NCBI RefSeq assembly: GCF_902168175.1 | Contig: NZ_CABHOU010000041.1 | Span: 84,010-148,009, forward strand | DNA length: 64,000 bases | Source: an uncultured Chitinophaga sp. | GTDB lineage: Bacteria; Bacteroidota; Bacteroidia; Chitinophagales; Chitinophagaceae | Direction of reading: 5' to 3' | Part shown: piece by piece, positions 36,607-44,081 of the stretch | How positions within the stretch are numbered: the stretch's first letter is position 1 | Layout: each line of letters starts with the position of its first letter | Made by a program: the position numbers and the translations under genes | Notes under the pieces: model-generated | What the model was told of the DNA's origin: nothing | Databases searched by the model: none | What the model saw: only the letters and a program-made list of their open reading frames with translations

Positions 36607-38940
36607 TTAGAAAGTAAACTGGTAGTTAACGTTAGGGAAAAAACCTATCTGGTTAATGTCCGAAACCGTACCGGTGGTGGTATTGATCCGTTTAACGTAG
36701 ATGTTCTTTTTAGCCGTCACATTCTGGAAATCTATAAAGAATTTCTGGGTAGTACGACCTATTTCCCAGGTAAAAGACAATTTCACGTCCCACCGAAAAT
36801 AAGGGTTATAACGCAATGTAAAAGGTTTTGTTTCGTCGTACACAGCGTAACCTTTTTCCACTGTTTCCTCCACATTAAACGGTGTGTACCACTGTCCACC
36901 AGCCAGCGACAGTTTTGTATCTATACCCACATTAAACCCTGGTTTCACTTTCCATTCTTTGCCCGTTAAGAAGTTAGTAGCATACCGGGAGTTGAAGGCG
37001 GTGTTGCGCCATACCCTGTCGCTCGGGCGGTATTTGGAATTAAACACGCTTTGTGTAAACAACAGGTAAAATCCTTTCTCCAGGAACTTCTCCAGTGTTA
37101 ATTCGATCCCGTAGTTCTTACCCAGTCCTTTGTTCACGAGTTCCGCTTTGTCGGGGAAGCCAAACTGGGCACCGGTATTCAACATGCTAAAGGGGCTGGA
37201 TTGTTGTTCAACAGGCACATCAAATATATGCTGGTAGTAAGTTTCTACTTTGGCACGGAACTTCTGGCCGAGGTTTACGTCGTAACCCAATACAGCATGC
37301 AGGCTGCGGCTAAAGTCCAGTTCTTTATTGGTAAGCTGGCCTTCTGTTTGCCTGAAATATACTTCCAGCGGCTGCAACTGGCTGTGCAGACCCACGCCCA
37401 TGCTTAGCGCATGGCCCGCCGTACTGGTGTATTTGATGTTAAAACGAGGTTCAACGGCGTAGGCACTGTTCAACATAAAATATTGAGAATAAACACCTGT
37501 GTTGGCCGTAAGCTGGTTCGAAAAACGATGTTGCCAGTTTACCCAGCCTCTTATCAGGCTGGTAGATTCATCCGAGTCAAGATCTTTCGACATGGCAGAA
37601 TCCCCGTCCTTAATATACGACTGGTCCAGCGAGAGGTTCATAAAGTCGCCCGCCACACCGGCACTCAACTGGTTCCGGGGCGAAAAGCGATGTTCGAGCT
37701 GATAGCCCACACTGGTTTTCAACTGGCGCGTGCTTATTTCTACCGCCTGTTCTGCCGGTTTATCTTCTGCTACAATGTATTCATTGGCCACATTGGTCGC
37801 CAGCGATACGGCAGCAAAAGCACGACCAAAGGTGTTAGCGTTAAAGTTGTAACTGTGTGTAATGCCAAGCACGCCTGTACCTGAACGGTACTTCCTGTCG
37901 CGATCTGCATTGTCGCTACCATAAAGCCCCGTCGTATCCTCATCTGGCCCGAAATGTATTTTGCTGGTACCACCTACTGCGAAAATATTAAAGGTGCCCG
38001 CTTTATTTGTAGAGATGTGAATTTTTGCATTGATATCCTGGTAGTAAGGAACGGCAACACCGGTGCCTACATTCGCACCCAGCGCATGTGCCAGTGCCAC
38101 GGTGGAATAGCGGTAGTCGAGCAGGAACGAGGCTTTACCGGGTTTGCCTAAGGGGCCTTCTACGGCTGCTTCGAATCCATTAAAACCTACTTCGGCCAAA
38201 AATTCATACTTATCCTTGTTGCCATTCCGCAACCTTAAATCAAACGCCCCGGCCAGTGCATTGCCATACGGCGAAGGAAATGCGCCTGTCATGAAGTCGG
38301 AACTGCGCAGCGTGTTGGTGTTAAGGATCGTTACCGGCCCGCCGGAAGCGCCCAGTGTGTTAAAGTGGTTGGGGTTAGGCACATCAACACCCTCGATGCG
38401 GTACAATACGCCGGCAGGAGAGTTGCCACGGATCACGATGTCGTTGCTGGCATCGTTACCACCTACTACACCCGCAAAGTTTTGCGCCATACGCGAAGGA
38501 TCGTTACGACTGCCTGCATACCGCATCCCCTCTTCCATACTCAGTTGCCGAGTACTAACCTGTGATAGGGGATTGATCGCATCTTTTTTGTTCTGCCCCG
38601 TTACCGTAAAGTCTTTCAGGTTTACAATACGTTCTGCCAGTGAAATTTCTAATACAGTTTCCTTACCTGCGTTTACCTCTATGTTATGAAGTGTTACGGC
38701 TTCGTACCCCATGAGGGAGACCTGCACGGTATGCCGGCCAAGAGCAACCGCATTGATGCGGAACTCGCCTTTTTCGTTGGTGGTGGCGCCGGTATTGTTC
38801 AGTTGAACAGTAACGCCCGGGAGGGGACTGTGTGTGTTACGGTCGGTTACAACACCCTTTACAGTTTGGGTGGAAAGTACTTGCTGGGGGAAGCTGTGCA
38901 ATGGCAATAAAAGGCCAAGCACCCAAATCAATGGTTTCAT
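36607..38940 (-). CDS. TonB-dependent outer-membrane receptor (non-SusC)
   Basis: I start at ATG 38940 rather than the TTG at 38955, giving 777 residues with the signal peptide MKPLIWVLGLLLPLHSFPQQ. A carboxypeptidase-regulatory-like domain spans about 25-110 (VKGVVTDRNTHSPLPGVTVQLNNTG). A plug domain follows (ASNDIVIRGNSPAGVLYRIEGVDVPNPNHF), then a barrel ending in FFPNVNYQFTF with a terminal aromatic residue. At this size and without the SusC-type LKD...YGxR motif it is a classic receptor for siderophores, metals, peptides or small ligands. No SusD is present. It leads an operon with a LytS kinase and LytTR regulator, an uncommon pairing. Confidence 0.92.
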   Translation of the reverse strand: MKPLIWVLGLLLPLHSFPQQVLSTQTVKGVVTDRNTHSPLPGVTVQLNNTGATTNEKGEFRINAVALGRHTVQVSLMGYEAVTLHNIEVNAGKETVLEISLAERIVNLKDFTVTGQNKKDAINPLSQVSTRQLSMEEGMRYAGSRNDPSRMAQNFAGVVGGNDASNDIVIRGNSPAGVLYRIEGVDVPNPNHFNTLGASGGPVTILNTNTLRSSDFMTGAFPSPYGNALAGAFDLRLRNGNKDKYEFLAEVGFNGFEAAVEGPLGKPGKASFLLDYRYSTVALAHALGANVGTGVAVPYYQDINAKIHISTNKAGTFNIFAVGGTSKIHFGPDEDTTGLYGSDNADRDRKYRSGTGVLGITHSYNFNANTFGRAFAAVSLATNVANEYIVAEDKPAEQAVEISTRQLKTSVGYQLEHRFSPRNQLSAGVAGDFMNLSLDQSYIKDGDSAMSKDLDSDESTSLIRGWVNWQHRFSNQLTANTGVYSQYFMLNSAYAVEPRFNIKYTSTAGHALSMGVGLHSQLQPLEVYFRQTEGQLTNKELDFSRSLHAVLGYDVNLGQKFRAKVETYYQHIFDVPVEQQSSPFSMLNTGAQFGFPDKAELVNKGLGKNYGIELTLEKFLEKGFYLLFTQSVFNSKYRPSDRVWRNTAFNSRYATNFLTGKEWKVKPGFNVGIDTKLSLAGGQWYTPFNVEETVEKGYAVYDETKPFTLRYNPYFRWDVKLSFTWEIGRTTQKFFIDFQNVTAKKNIYVKRINTTTGTVSDINQIGFFPNVNYQFTF

Positions 38941-39047
38941 CTCTTTTTTTCGCAAAGGTGGCCCTAAATGGGGGGCGGGGCAGGTGTTATGGCGTGAGTC
39001 GTAGAAAAACCTGCATGAAATGACAGAATGTACTGTGAAAGGAATAA

Positions 39048-39077
39048 AGGCCGCCGCCCCGGCGAAGGAGGCGGCCT
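39048..39077 (-). terminator. Terminator-like hairpin after COG4315 lipoprotein gene
   Basis: An 8-bp GC-rich stem (aggccgcc/ggcggcct) with a 14-nt loop lies 15 bp beyond the stop. On the minus strand it is followed by TTTATTCC, a weak T tract. Confidence 0.6.
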
Positions 39078-39091
39078 CTATTTATCGCCTT

Positions 39092-39928
39092 CTATTGTGG
39101 CGGGGCAACCGCCGTTTGAGAGTTAACTATGGGCCAAATCCCCGGCTGCGGGAAACTAATGCCTTTGTTTTTGCCTTTCACCTGCGCGTCCTGACCAAAG
39201 TAATACAGCGGCCAGCCTTTGTAGGTAAGCTGTTGTTTGCCAAATACATCTATCACCGCAAAATCGGCGGCGTTAAGCGTGGAGGGCAGGCTTTTTAAAC
39301 TTGCCTGGTAAATAGGCCATACCGGGTCATTGGAGAAATCGTCTTTGGTAAAATTGTTCTTTTTGAACTTATCGTTTTTAAAACCATACAACGTGCGACC
39401 ATAAGCATCGTTGAAGTATTGCACTACTTCCTGGCCTTCCACGTAGGTGCTGGTGTACTGTTTGCCATTGTGGCCGGTCAGCTGGTTGTTCATCAGCGTA
39501 ATGGTGTAATCGGGTTTGGCCACATACCATAACTGGTTTACGTTTTCGCCTTTTACATCGGCGCTGGTGGCATCAGGTTCGTAGTAGTACAGTGGCCAGC
39601 CCTTATAGGTGGTTTGTTTAGTACCATCGGGCCGTGTAATGGTGGCGAAATCGGCAGTGGCCAGCGAAGTGTCGGCCTTTAACGTTTCTGCGTAAAACGC
39701 GGGCCACACAGCCGCACAGCCGCCGGTGCAGGTTGAATTGTCTGATGTGTCTTTCGTAAAATAGTACAATGTCATTCCCTTCGAATCGGCCAGCACTTTT
39801 CCCAGGTTAGCAGTCGTTTTTACCGTGATGTTCAGTTTTTCGGCAGGTGTTGCTTCATTCTTCGAGCAGGATATGCATAACAGTCCCGGCGCCGCTAAGG
39901 CGAGCATTTTTAATAGCAATTTTCGCAT
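39092..39928 (-). CDS. COG4315 repeat lipoprotein (Lipoprotein_15 family)
   Basis: The ORF track extends to 40144, but the lipoprotein signal MRKLLLKMLALAAPGLLCISC starts at ATG 39928, giving 278 residues. Four copies of the family's Yx(F/W/Y)xxD motif are visible: YYFTKD, YYYEPD, YGFKND and YYFGQD. They are paired with two TTYKGWPLYY/LTYKGWPLYY repeats and a CTGGC segment. The family is widespread in bacteria and of unknown function. It is divergent from the phosphotriesterase-family gene, with 116 bp between the start codons. Confidence 0.88.
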   Translation of the reverse strand: MRKLLLKMLALAAPGLLCISCSKNEATPAEKLNITVKTTANLGKVLADSKGMTLYYFTKDTSDNSTCTGGCAAVWPAFYAETLKADTSLATADFATITRPDGTKQTTYKGWPLYYYEPDATSADVKGENVNQLWYVAKPDYTITLMNNQLTGHNGKQYTSTYVEGQEVVQYFNDAYGRTLYGFKNDKFKKNNFTKDDFSNDPVWPIYQASLKSLPSTLNAADFAVIDVFGKQQLTYKGWPLYYFGQDAQVKGKNKGISFPQPGIWPIVNSQTAVAPPQ

Positions 39929-40044
39929 GTTTAGATGGTTTGATGTTGAGAATCCGCAATGGTATACGCAGGTAACGGGGGGCGGGGTTGCTTGTGTTTT
40001 TAGAAGCAGGTACATAAATTGCAGTAAGAAGAAAAACTGATACC

Positions 40045-41094
40045 ATGTCCCGCACACTTTCACGCAGAACTTTCCTGGGTTACAGCCTGGGCATGGCAAG
40101 CGCCAGTATATGGCTGCAGGCGGCAGGCTCCGTGCGGCAAACAACCGATTCGGTGATCGCCGTAAATGGCCCCCTGCGCCCCTCGCAGCTCGGCGTTACC
40201 CTCGTACATGAGCATGTGATGGTGGATTTTATCGGTGCCGCCGAAATCAATAGCGACCGGTATAAAGAAGACGAAGTGTTTAATACGGTGTTGCCCCATT
40301 TACAGTCGTTACGCCGCCTGGGCTGCGAAACCCTGGTGGAGTGTACGCCCGCTTTTCTCGGGCGAAATGTGCGCCTGCTGCAAAGGCTGTCCCGCAGTTC
40401 CGGCATCTGCATCCTTACTAATACCGGGTTGTATGGTGCCGGTAATCATAAATACCTGCCAGGTTACGCACAGGCCGAAACGGCAGAGCAGCTGGCCATC
40501 CGTTGGATTGATGAATGGAGGAACGGTATTGATGGCACCACTATAAAACCGGGGTTCATTAAAAGTGGGGTAGATAACGGGCCGCTGAGCGATATGCAAC
40601 GTAAACTGGTAGAGGCGGCCGGACTAACCCATTTACAAACGGGGCTTCCGGTTGGCATACATACCGGTAACGGCACCGCGGCACTCGAAGAAGCCGGTGT
40701 TCTCAAAGAAACAGGTGTACCGCTCGATGCCTTTATCTGGATCCATGCACAGAACGAAAAGGACCTTTCTTTCCACGAACGCCTGGCCCATGCCGGTGCA
40801 TGGATATCGTTCGATGGCATCTCTAAAACCGCTGCCAACGATTACCTGGCTATGTTAAAACACATGAAGCAACATAGCCTGATGGATAATGTCCTCATTT
40901 CCCAGGATGCCGGCTGGTACCATGTGGGCGAACCTGGCGGCGGCAAATTCCGCGACTATAATTACCTGTTTACCGGTTTCCTGCCCTTACTCCGCCAAAA
41001 TGGCTTTACAGAAGCCGAAATCAAACGCATGATGGTCGAAAACCCTGCCCGCGCTTTTACCATCCGTAAACCACCCAGTTTAAGGCTTAAATAA
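40045..41094 (+). CDS. Tat-exported phosphotriesterase-family metal-dependent hydrolase
   Basis: A 349-residue protein. The N-terminus SRRTFLGYSLGMASASIWL is a twin-arginine signal, indicating export after folding with its metals. The phosphotriesterase-type amidohydrolase barrel shows HEH (His55 and His57), a Lys in the IKPGFIKSG strand suited to carbamylation, HTG, HAQN and SQDAGW metal or catalytic positions, and the closing MVENPARAF motif typical of PTE relatives. Family activities include lactonase, phosphotriesterase and deacetylase reactions; the substrate here is not predictable. The export signal is unusual, since most bacterial PTE-homology proteins are cytoplasmic. Confidence 0.9.
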   Translation: MSRTLSRRTFLGYSLGMASASIWLQAAGSVRQTTDSVIAVNGPLRPSQLGVTLVHEHVMVDFIGAAEINSDRYKEDEVFNTVLPHLQSLRRLGCETLVECTPAFLGRNVRLLQRLSRSSGICILTNTGLYGAGNHKYLPGYAQAETAEQLAIRWIDEWRNGIDGTTIKPGFIKSGVDNGPLSDMQRKLVEAAGLTHLQTGLPVGIHTGNGTAALEEAGVLKETGVPLDAFIWIHAQNEKDLSFHERLAHAGAWISFDGISKTAANDYLAMLKHMKQHSLMDNVLISQDAGWYHVGEPGGGKFRDYNYLFTGFLPLLRQNGFTEAEIKRMMVENPARAFTIRKPPSLRLK

Positions 41095-41096
41095 AA

Positions 41097-41122
41097 AAGC
41101 GACGGTGTATACACCGCCGCTT
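41097..41122. terminator. Terminator hairpin carrying CGGTGTATACACCG
   Basis: The arms aagcg/cgctt flank the perfect core cggtgtatacaccg with one A/C mismatch, the same architecture as the hairpin at 34712. Read on the minus strand it is followed by TTTTTTAT, so it terminates the 41148 gene and sits 2 bp after the phosphotriesterase-family stop. Confidence 0.82.
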
Positions 41123-41147
41123 CACGCTATTACCAATGTCGTTAAAA

Positions 41148-42230
41148 TCAGCTGCCTGTACGGAACATCACTTTTTCTACCACCACCCCAATTTTCTTCA
41201 CCGCACTATTATCGCTGGAAAGTATCTTATCGCCCGTTACCTGGTCGTACAGTTTGTTGTCGCCGGAGCGCACTGCCTTTAATAACAGGTACACGCCTTT
41301 GTTGTCGAGCTGCCCGCCCTGCCAGCTGCTGATCGTTCCGCCATCCGTCCATTCGAACGCGTTGAAGCGGAAGTTGCGGCCGTTCATTTTCACCAGTTTC
41401 TCTATCGGGTCGCCCACTTTAATACCGAAGGGTGATTTCCATTTCGCGTTCTCGCGGCTAAAGGATACAATTTTAGCGGTATCGCCCAGGAATATCAACT
41501 CCAGTTCATTGTCTGTATCAGGAAACACATAATACGCCTTGCCAATATCGTTGCCTGAAAGGTCCTGCGCCATCCGTACCGCTATGTTAGCAGTACCGTA
41601 GGCCTGCGCCAGTTGCTGAGGGTTTGCTATTTTAAATATATCGCGCACTTCCCAGTTAATGCCATCTTCGCCAGTAGCTGCCGGTGCAGTAGCCGCCGCA
41701 GGTGTTGAGCCGGGAGTCGCTGTGGCGGAGGTTGTTTCTCCGCTGGTTGTAGCGGTGCTGGCAACGGCTGTACTGGTTTCTGACGGTGTTGCTACGGGGG
41801 CGCTTACACGCCTGGGCAGGGTAAAGGTCACGCCGGGCTTGTCTTCCGCCAGTAGTTTGGCCTGGTCCTTAAACTTATTTACGGTATAAGTGGCAATGGG
41901 AAACACATAGCTCGACTGGATATCCATCGCCCTTAAATTAGCGATCAGCGTTTGCCGGTTACCGTTGCTGTATTGGAAAAGGTACTTCAGCGTGGCGTCC
42001 AGCGCGGTCGGGTCCTTTTTCAGTTCCGTCATGGTTTTATCTATCTCCAGTCCGCCTGCACCGCTGCGGCTCATTTGTTCGGCAATAAAGCCAAACAGCG
42101 AGTCGTTGGGTTGCAGGTAACGTACCGCCGACTTGTCCGAGAAATCGTCGATTTGCTGCTGGGTTAACTTCGATTGTGCACCGGCCAATAACGGGAGTAT
42201 AAGTAGTATTGATGCTAAAATCCTTTTCAT
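41148..42230 (-). CDS. Exported protein of unknown function with Thr/Ala/Pro-rich linker
   Basis: A 360-residue protein with a signal peptide (MKRILASILLILPLLAGAQ). Residues 20-140 are helical (QQQIDDFSDKSAVRYLQPN...). About 145-190 is a low-complexity Thr/Ser/Ala/Pro linker, and 195-360 is a beta-rich domain (AYYVFPDTDNELELIFLGDTAKIVSFSRENAKWKSPFGIKVGDP). The latter half has phrases like GIKVGDPIEKLVKMNGRNF that recur in Bacteroidota periplasmic proteins, but I cannot name a family. It is transcribed alone towards a terminator. Confidence 0.8.
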   Translation of the reverse strand: MKRILASILLILPLLAGAQSKLTQQQIDDFSDKSAVRYLQPNDSLFGFIAEQMSRSGAGGLEIDKTMTELKKDPTALDATLKYLFQYSNGNRQTLIANLRAMDIQSSYVFPIATYTVNKFKDQAKLLAEDKPGVTFTLPRRVSAPVATPSETSTAVASTATTSGETTSATATPGSTPAAATAPAATGEDGINWEVRDIFKIANPQQLAQAYGTANIAVRMAQDLSGNDIGKAYYVFPDTDNELELIFLGDTAKIVSFSRENAKWKSPFGIKVGDPIEKLVKMNGRNFRFNAFEWTDGGTISSWQGGQLDNKGVYLLLKAVRSGDNKLYDQVTGDKILSSDNSAVKKIGVVVEKVMFRTGS

Positions 42231-42334
42231 TGCGAGCTAGTTTAAAAATCTGAATTGCGTTCTTCGTGCGCACACTGCACTAAATTAGGCAATATTTGGC
42301 GATTGCCATTGCGGCAAGTTCCTGAATAAAACGG

Positions 42335-42364
42335 TAAAAAGCCCCGGATTATTGGATGCCGGGC
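42335..42364 (-). terminator. Terminator overlapping the YdeI-family stop codon
   Basis: On the minus strand GCCCGG pairs with CCGG(G)GC with one bulge, followed by TTTTTACC. It overlaps the last codons of the 42349 gene. Confidence 0.6.
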
Positions 42365-42879
42365 AGGTCGTCCTTATTATCCCTGAAATACCGGATCATG
42401 GTGCCGTAATCGAATTTCCGGGTAAGGCCTGTCAGCGACTGGGCAATCCTTTTTGCCTTGGTTTGTTCCGTTTTCGCGCTTTCTATCCACTTCAAAAAGT
42501 ATTCCCGGTGCGATCGGGTCAGGCTGTTAAAAAATGCAAGGGCTTCTGGTTCATCCTCTAAACACATCATAAATTCCGGCGATTTGATCGGCTCAGGGTT
42601 CGTGTCCGCTTCGAGCTGCACCGTAATTTTATCCCCCTTCCTTTTACCCGTACCTTTCCGCATTGCCGCGTTGATGGGCAACATAAAATCCCCCTCCCCA
42701 ATGGGCAGTAACGCCACTGCCTCAATCGCAAAGTCGTCCATCAACCCCTTTACCCGAAACGACTTTTTACTGCCCCCGCTTATCTGGCTGGCCACCTGAG
42801 CCGGGATAATAATAAACGTCCAGCCGGTTTTATCGCCGCCGCGTTCGTCCTTTTTGATGATGGTGTTGTACTTGATCAT
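42349..42879 (-). CDS. DUF1905 / YdeI-OmpD-associated family protein
   Basis: ATG 42879 gives MIKYNTIIKKDERGGDKTGWTFI, the usual start of a DUF1905 domain, so I prefer it to the ORF start at 42921. Residues 1-85 form the small DUF1905 beta-barrel (PAQVASQISGGSKKSFRVKGLMDDFAIEAVALLPIGEGDFMLPINAAMRK). The C-terminal 75 residues match the YdeI/OmpD-associated helical domain (DEPEALAFFNSLTRSHREYFLKWIESAKTEQTKAKRI). The family has been linked to bacteriocin protection by association only. Single gene, cytoplasmic. Confidence 0.88.
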   Translation of the reverse strand: MIKYNTIIKKDERGGDKTGWTFIIIPAQVASQISGGSKKSFRVKGLMDDFAIEAVALLPIGEGDFMLPINAAMRKGTGKRKGDKITVQLEADTNPEPIKSPEFMMCLEDEPEALAFFNSLTRSHREYFLKWIESAKTEQTKAKRIAQSLTGLTRKFDYGTMIRYFRDNKDDLPGIQ

Positions 42880-42960
42880 ATGGCGGGTTAAACTTAGGTA
42901 TTTTATGGAAATTGTTCGCATAGTTATAAAAAGGGGGGACAGGCGGAAGTACTATTATTC

Positions 42961-42990
42961 GGCCGCCGTTGTGTCACTCCCTTCAGCGGC
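42961..42990. repeat. Dispersed repeat, left-half copy
   Basis: 30 bp, identical at 29 of 30 positions to 61813-61842, containing GTGTCACTCCCTTCAGCGGC. Its ends can pair (gccgttg with cagcggc, one G-U). Confidence 0.7.
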
Positions 42991-43094
42991 AACTCCCTGG
43001 GTGATGCCCGCTAACGCGGGCATACAATAGAATAATAGGCGTAAGTAGGGAGCTTTCGTTGCAATGAAATGTCGTACCGCCTACAAACCTAAAA

Positions 43095-43126
43095 GTCACT
43101 CCTTTCACCGGCCGTAACAACATTGG
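43095..43126. repeat. Dispersed repeat, right-half copy
   Basis: 32 bp matching 61825-61856 at 29 positions, including CGGCCGTAACAACA. Together with 42961-42990 it covers the two halves of the fuller copy at 61813. Confidence 0.65.
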
Positions 43127-43330
43127 ACATATAAACTTCTATCCACCCCTTGCTCAATAGCAGTGTCGCAATCACACCCGCATGTCTAAAACATGCTTCA
43201 CCGTCCGCTCATCCTCCGCTTCACCATGCTCTCACCATACTTCGTGCATACTTGCAGCATCCTTTATACATCCTTTATAGGTTACCCGTAGTTAACCCAG
43301 GTTTAAGCCATAGATATTCCATTCCTTTTA

Positions 43331-43387
43331 AGATATGGCTCATATATGGGACATATATGGCTTAGATATGACTCATATATGGGACAT
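43331..43387. repeat. 33-bp tandem repeat, two units
   Basis: agatatggctcatatatggg... at 43331-43354 recurs at 43364-43387 with one change in 24 bases, period 33 bp. The spacer is built from the same ATATGG words. Confidence 0.7.
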
Positions 43388-44081
43388 CTCTAAAGGACCC
43401 CTACAGGATGCACGATACATCCATGAAGAATGGACGTTCAGAAGTGAGGTTTTCATCAACAGGGACATAACAGATAGCATTTTACCATTTGTGCCTGAAC
43501 TACCGCCGGTGTATAAATGGCGTATGCCGTACACATAGTTCGTAAATCCTTACCAGACGCAGCCTTCATGCTTTATCGATTAAGCAATGTTTGCTAGATA
43601 AGATCTTAACAAAATTTTGTGAAAAGGTTAAAATCGGCGTACTCCATGTTAAAAATTGCGTATATTGAACGACAAAGGAATTCTAAGTTTACCTTAAATG
43701 TATAAATGACAATTAATGTCCGAAAGGAATCAACCAATGGTTACGAGAAAATAGCAACATTCCACACAAGATTTGTAAATCGATTGCAATAGACGAATAG
43801 GTATAACACGTTAAAAACTGAAATCAAAGTAGAAGTAAGCAGAAAAGACTCGGCCGGCTGCGGGCTGAATCTGACACTAATCGAACCTTTCACGGAGAAA
43901 ACATCGTTATGAAGAGATTAATCGTCCCTTAATTTCCCCGTCGACCAAACGCAGAAAAGAGAATTCTGAGCATTCCCTGCCTGGATTGCCGTCATCAAAC
44001 TGATGTTTGGAGATGGTGTGCCCTGAAGCGCCTGCCAGTACCTGAAATGAAATCATTTATCTAATAATACCACGTGCCATT

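Larger units (their letters stand above)
42880..44081. other. 1.2-kb gene-free region upstream of tandem SusCD pairs
   Basis: No credible ORF in either strand. The two short ORFs at 43150-43365 and 43335-43538 follow repeats and have no protein-like features. The left third carries two copies of a dispersed repeat and an 8-bp hairpin (atgcccgc/gcgggcat at 43004-43023). The centre has a 33-bp tandem repeat rich in ATATG. The right part is A/T-rich and presumably holds the SusC promoter; I found no exact -33/-7 pair. Confidence 0.6.

Noticed and set aside
39929-40144. N-terminal extension of the COG4315 lipoprotein ORF
   Set aside because: The lipoprotein signal starts at ATG 39928; the extension overlaps the divergent phosphotriesterase-family gene.
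42961-43390. Possible CRISPR array or insertion sequence
   Set aside because: Only two or three unequal repeats with irregular spacing, no cas genes, no transposase and no paired terminal repeats.
43150-43538. Two short overlapping ORFs in the repeat region
   Set aside because: They run through the tandem repeat and have repetitive, low-complexity translations; chance open frames.
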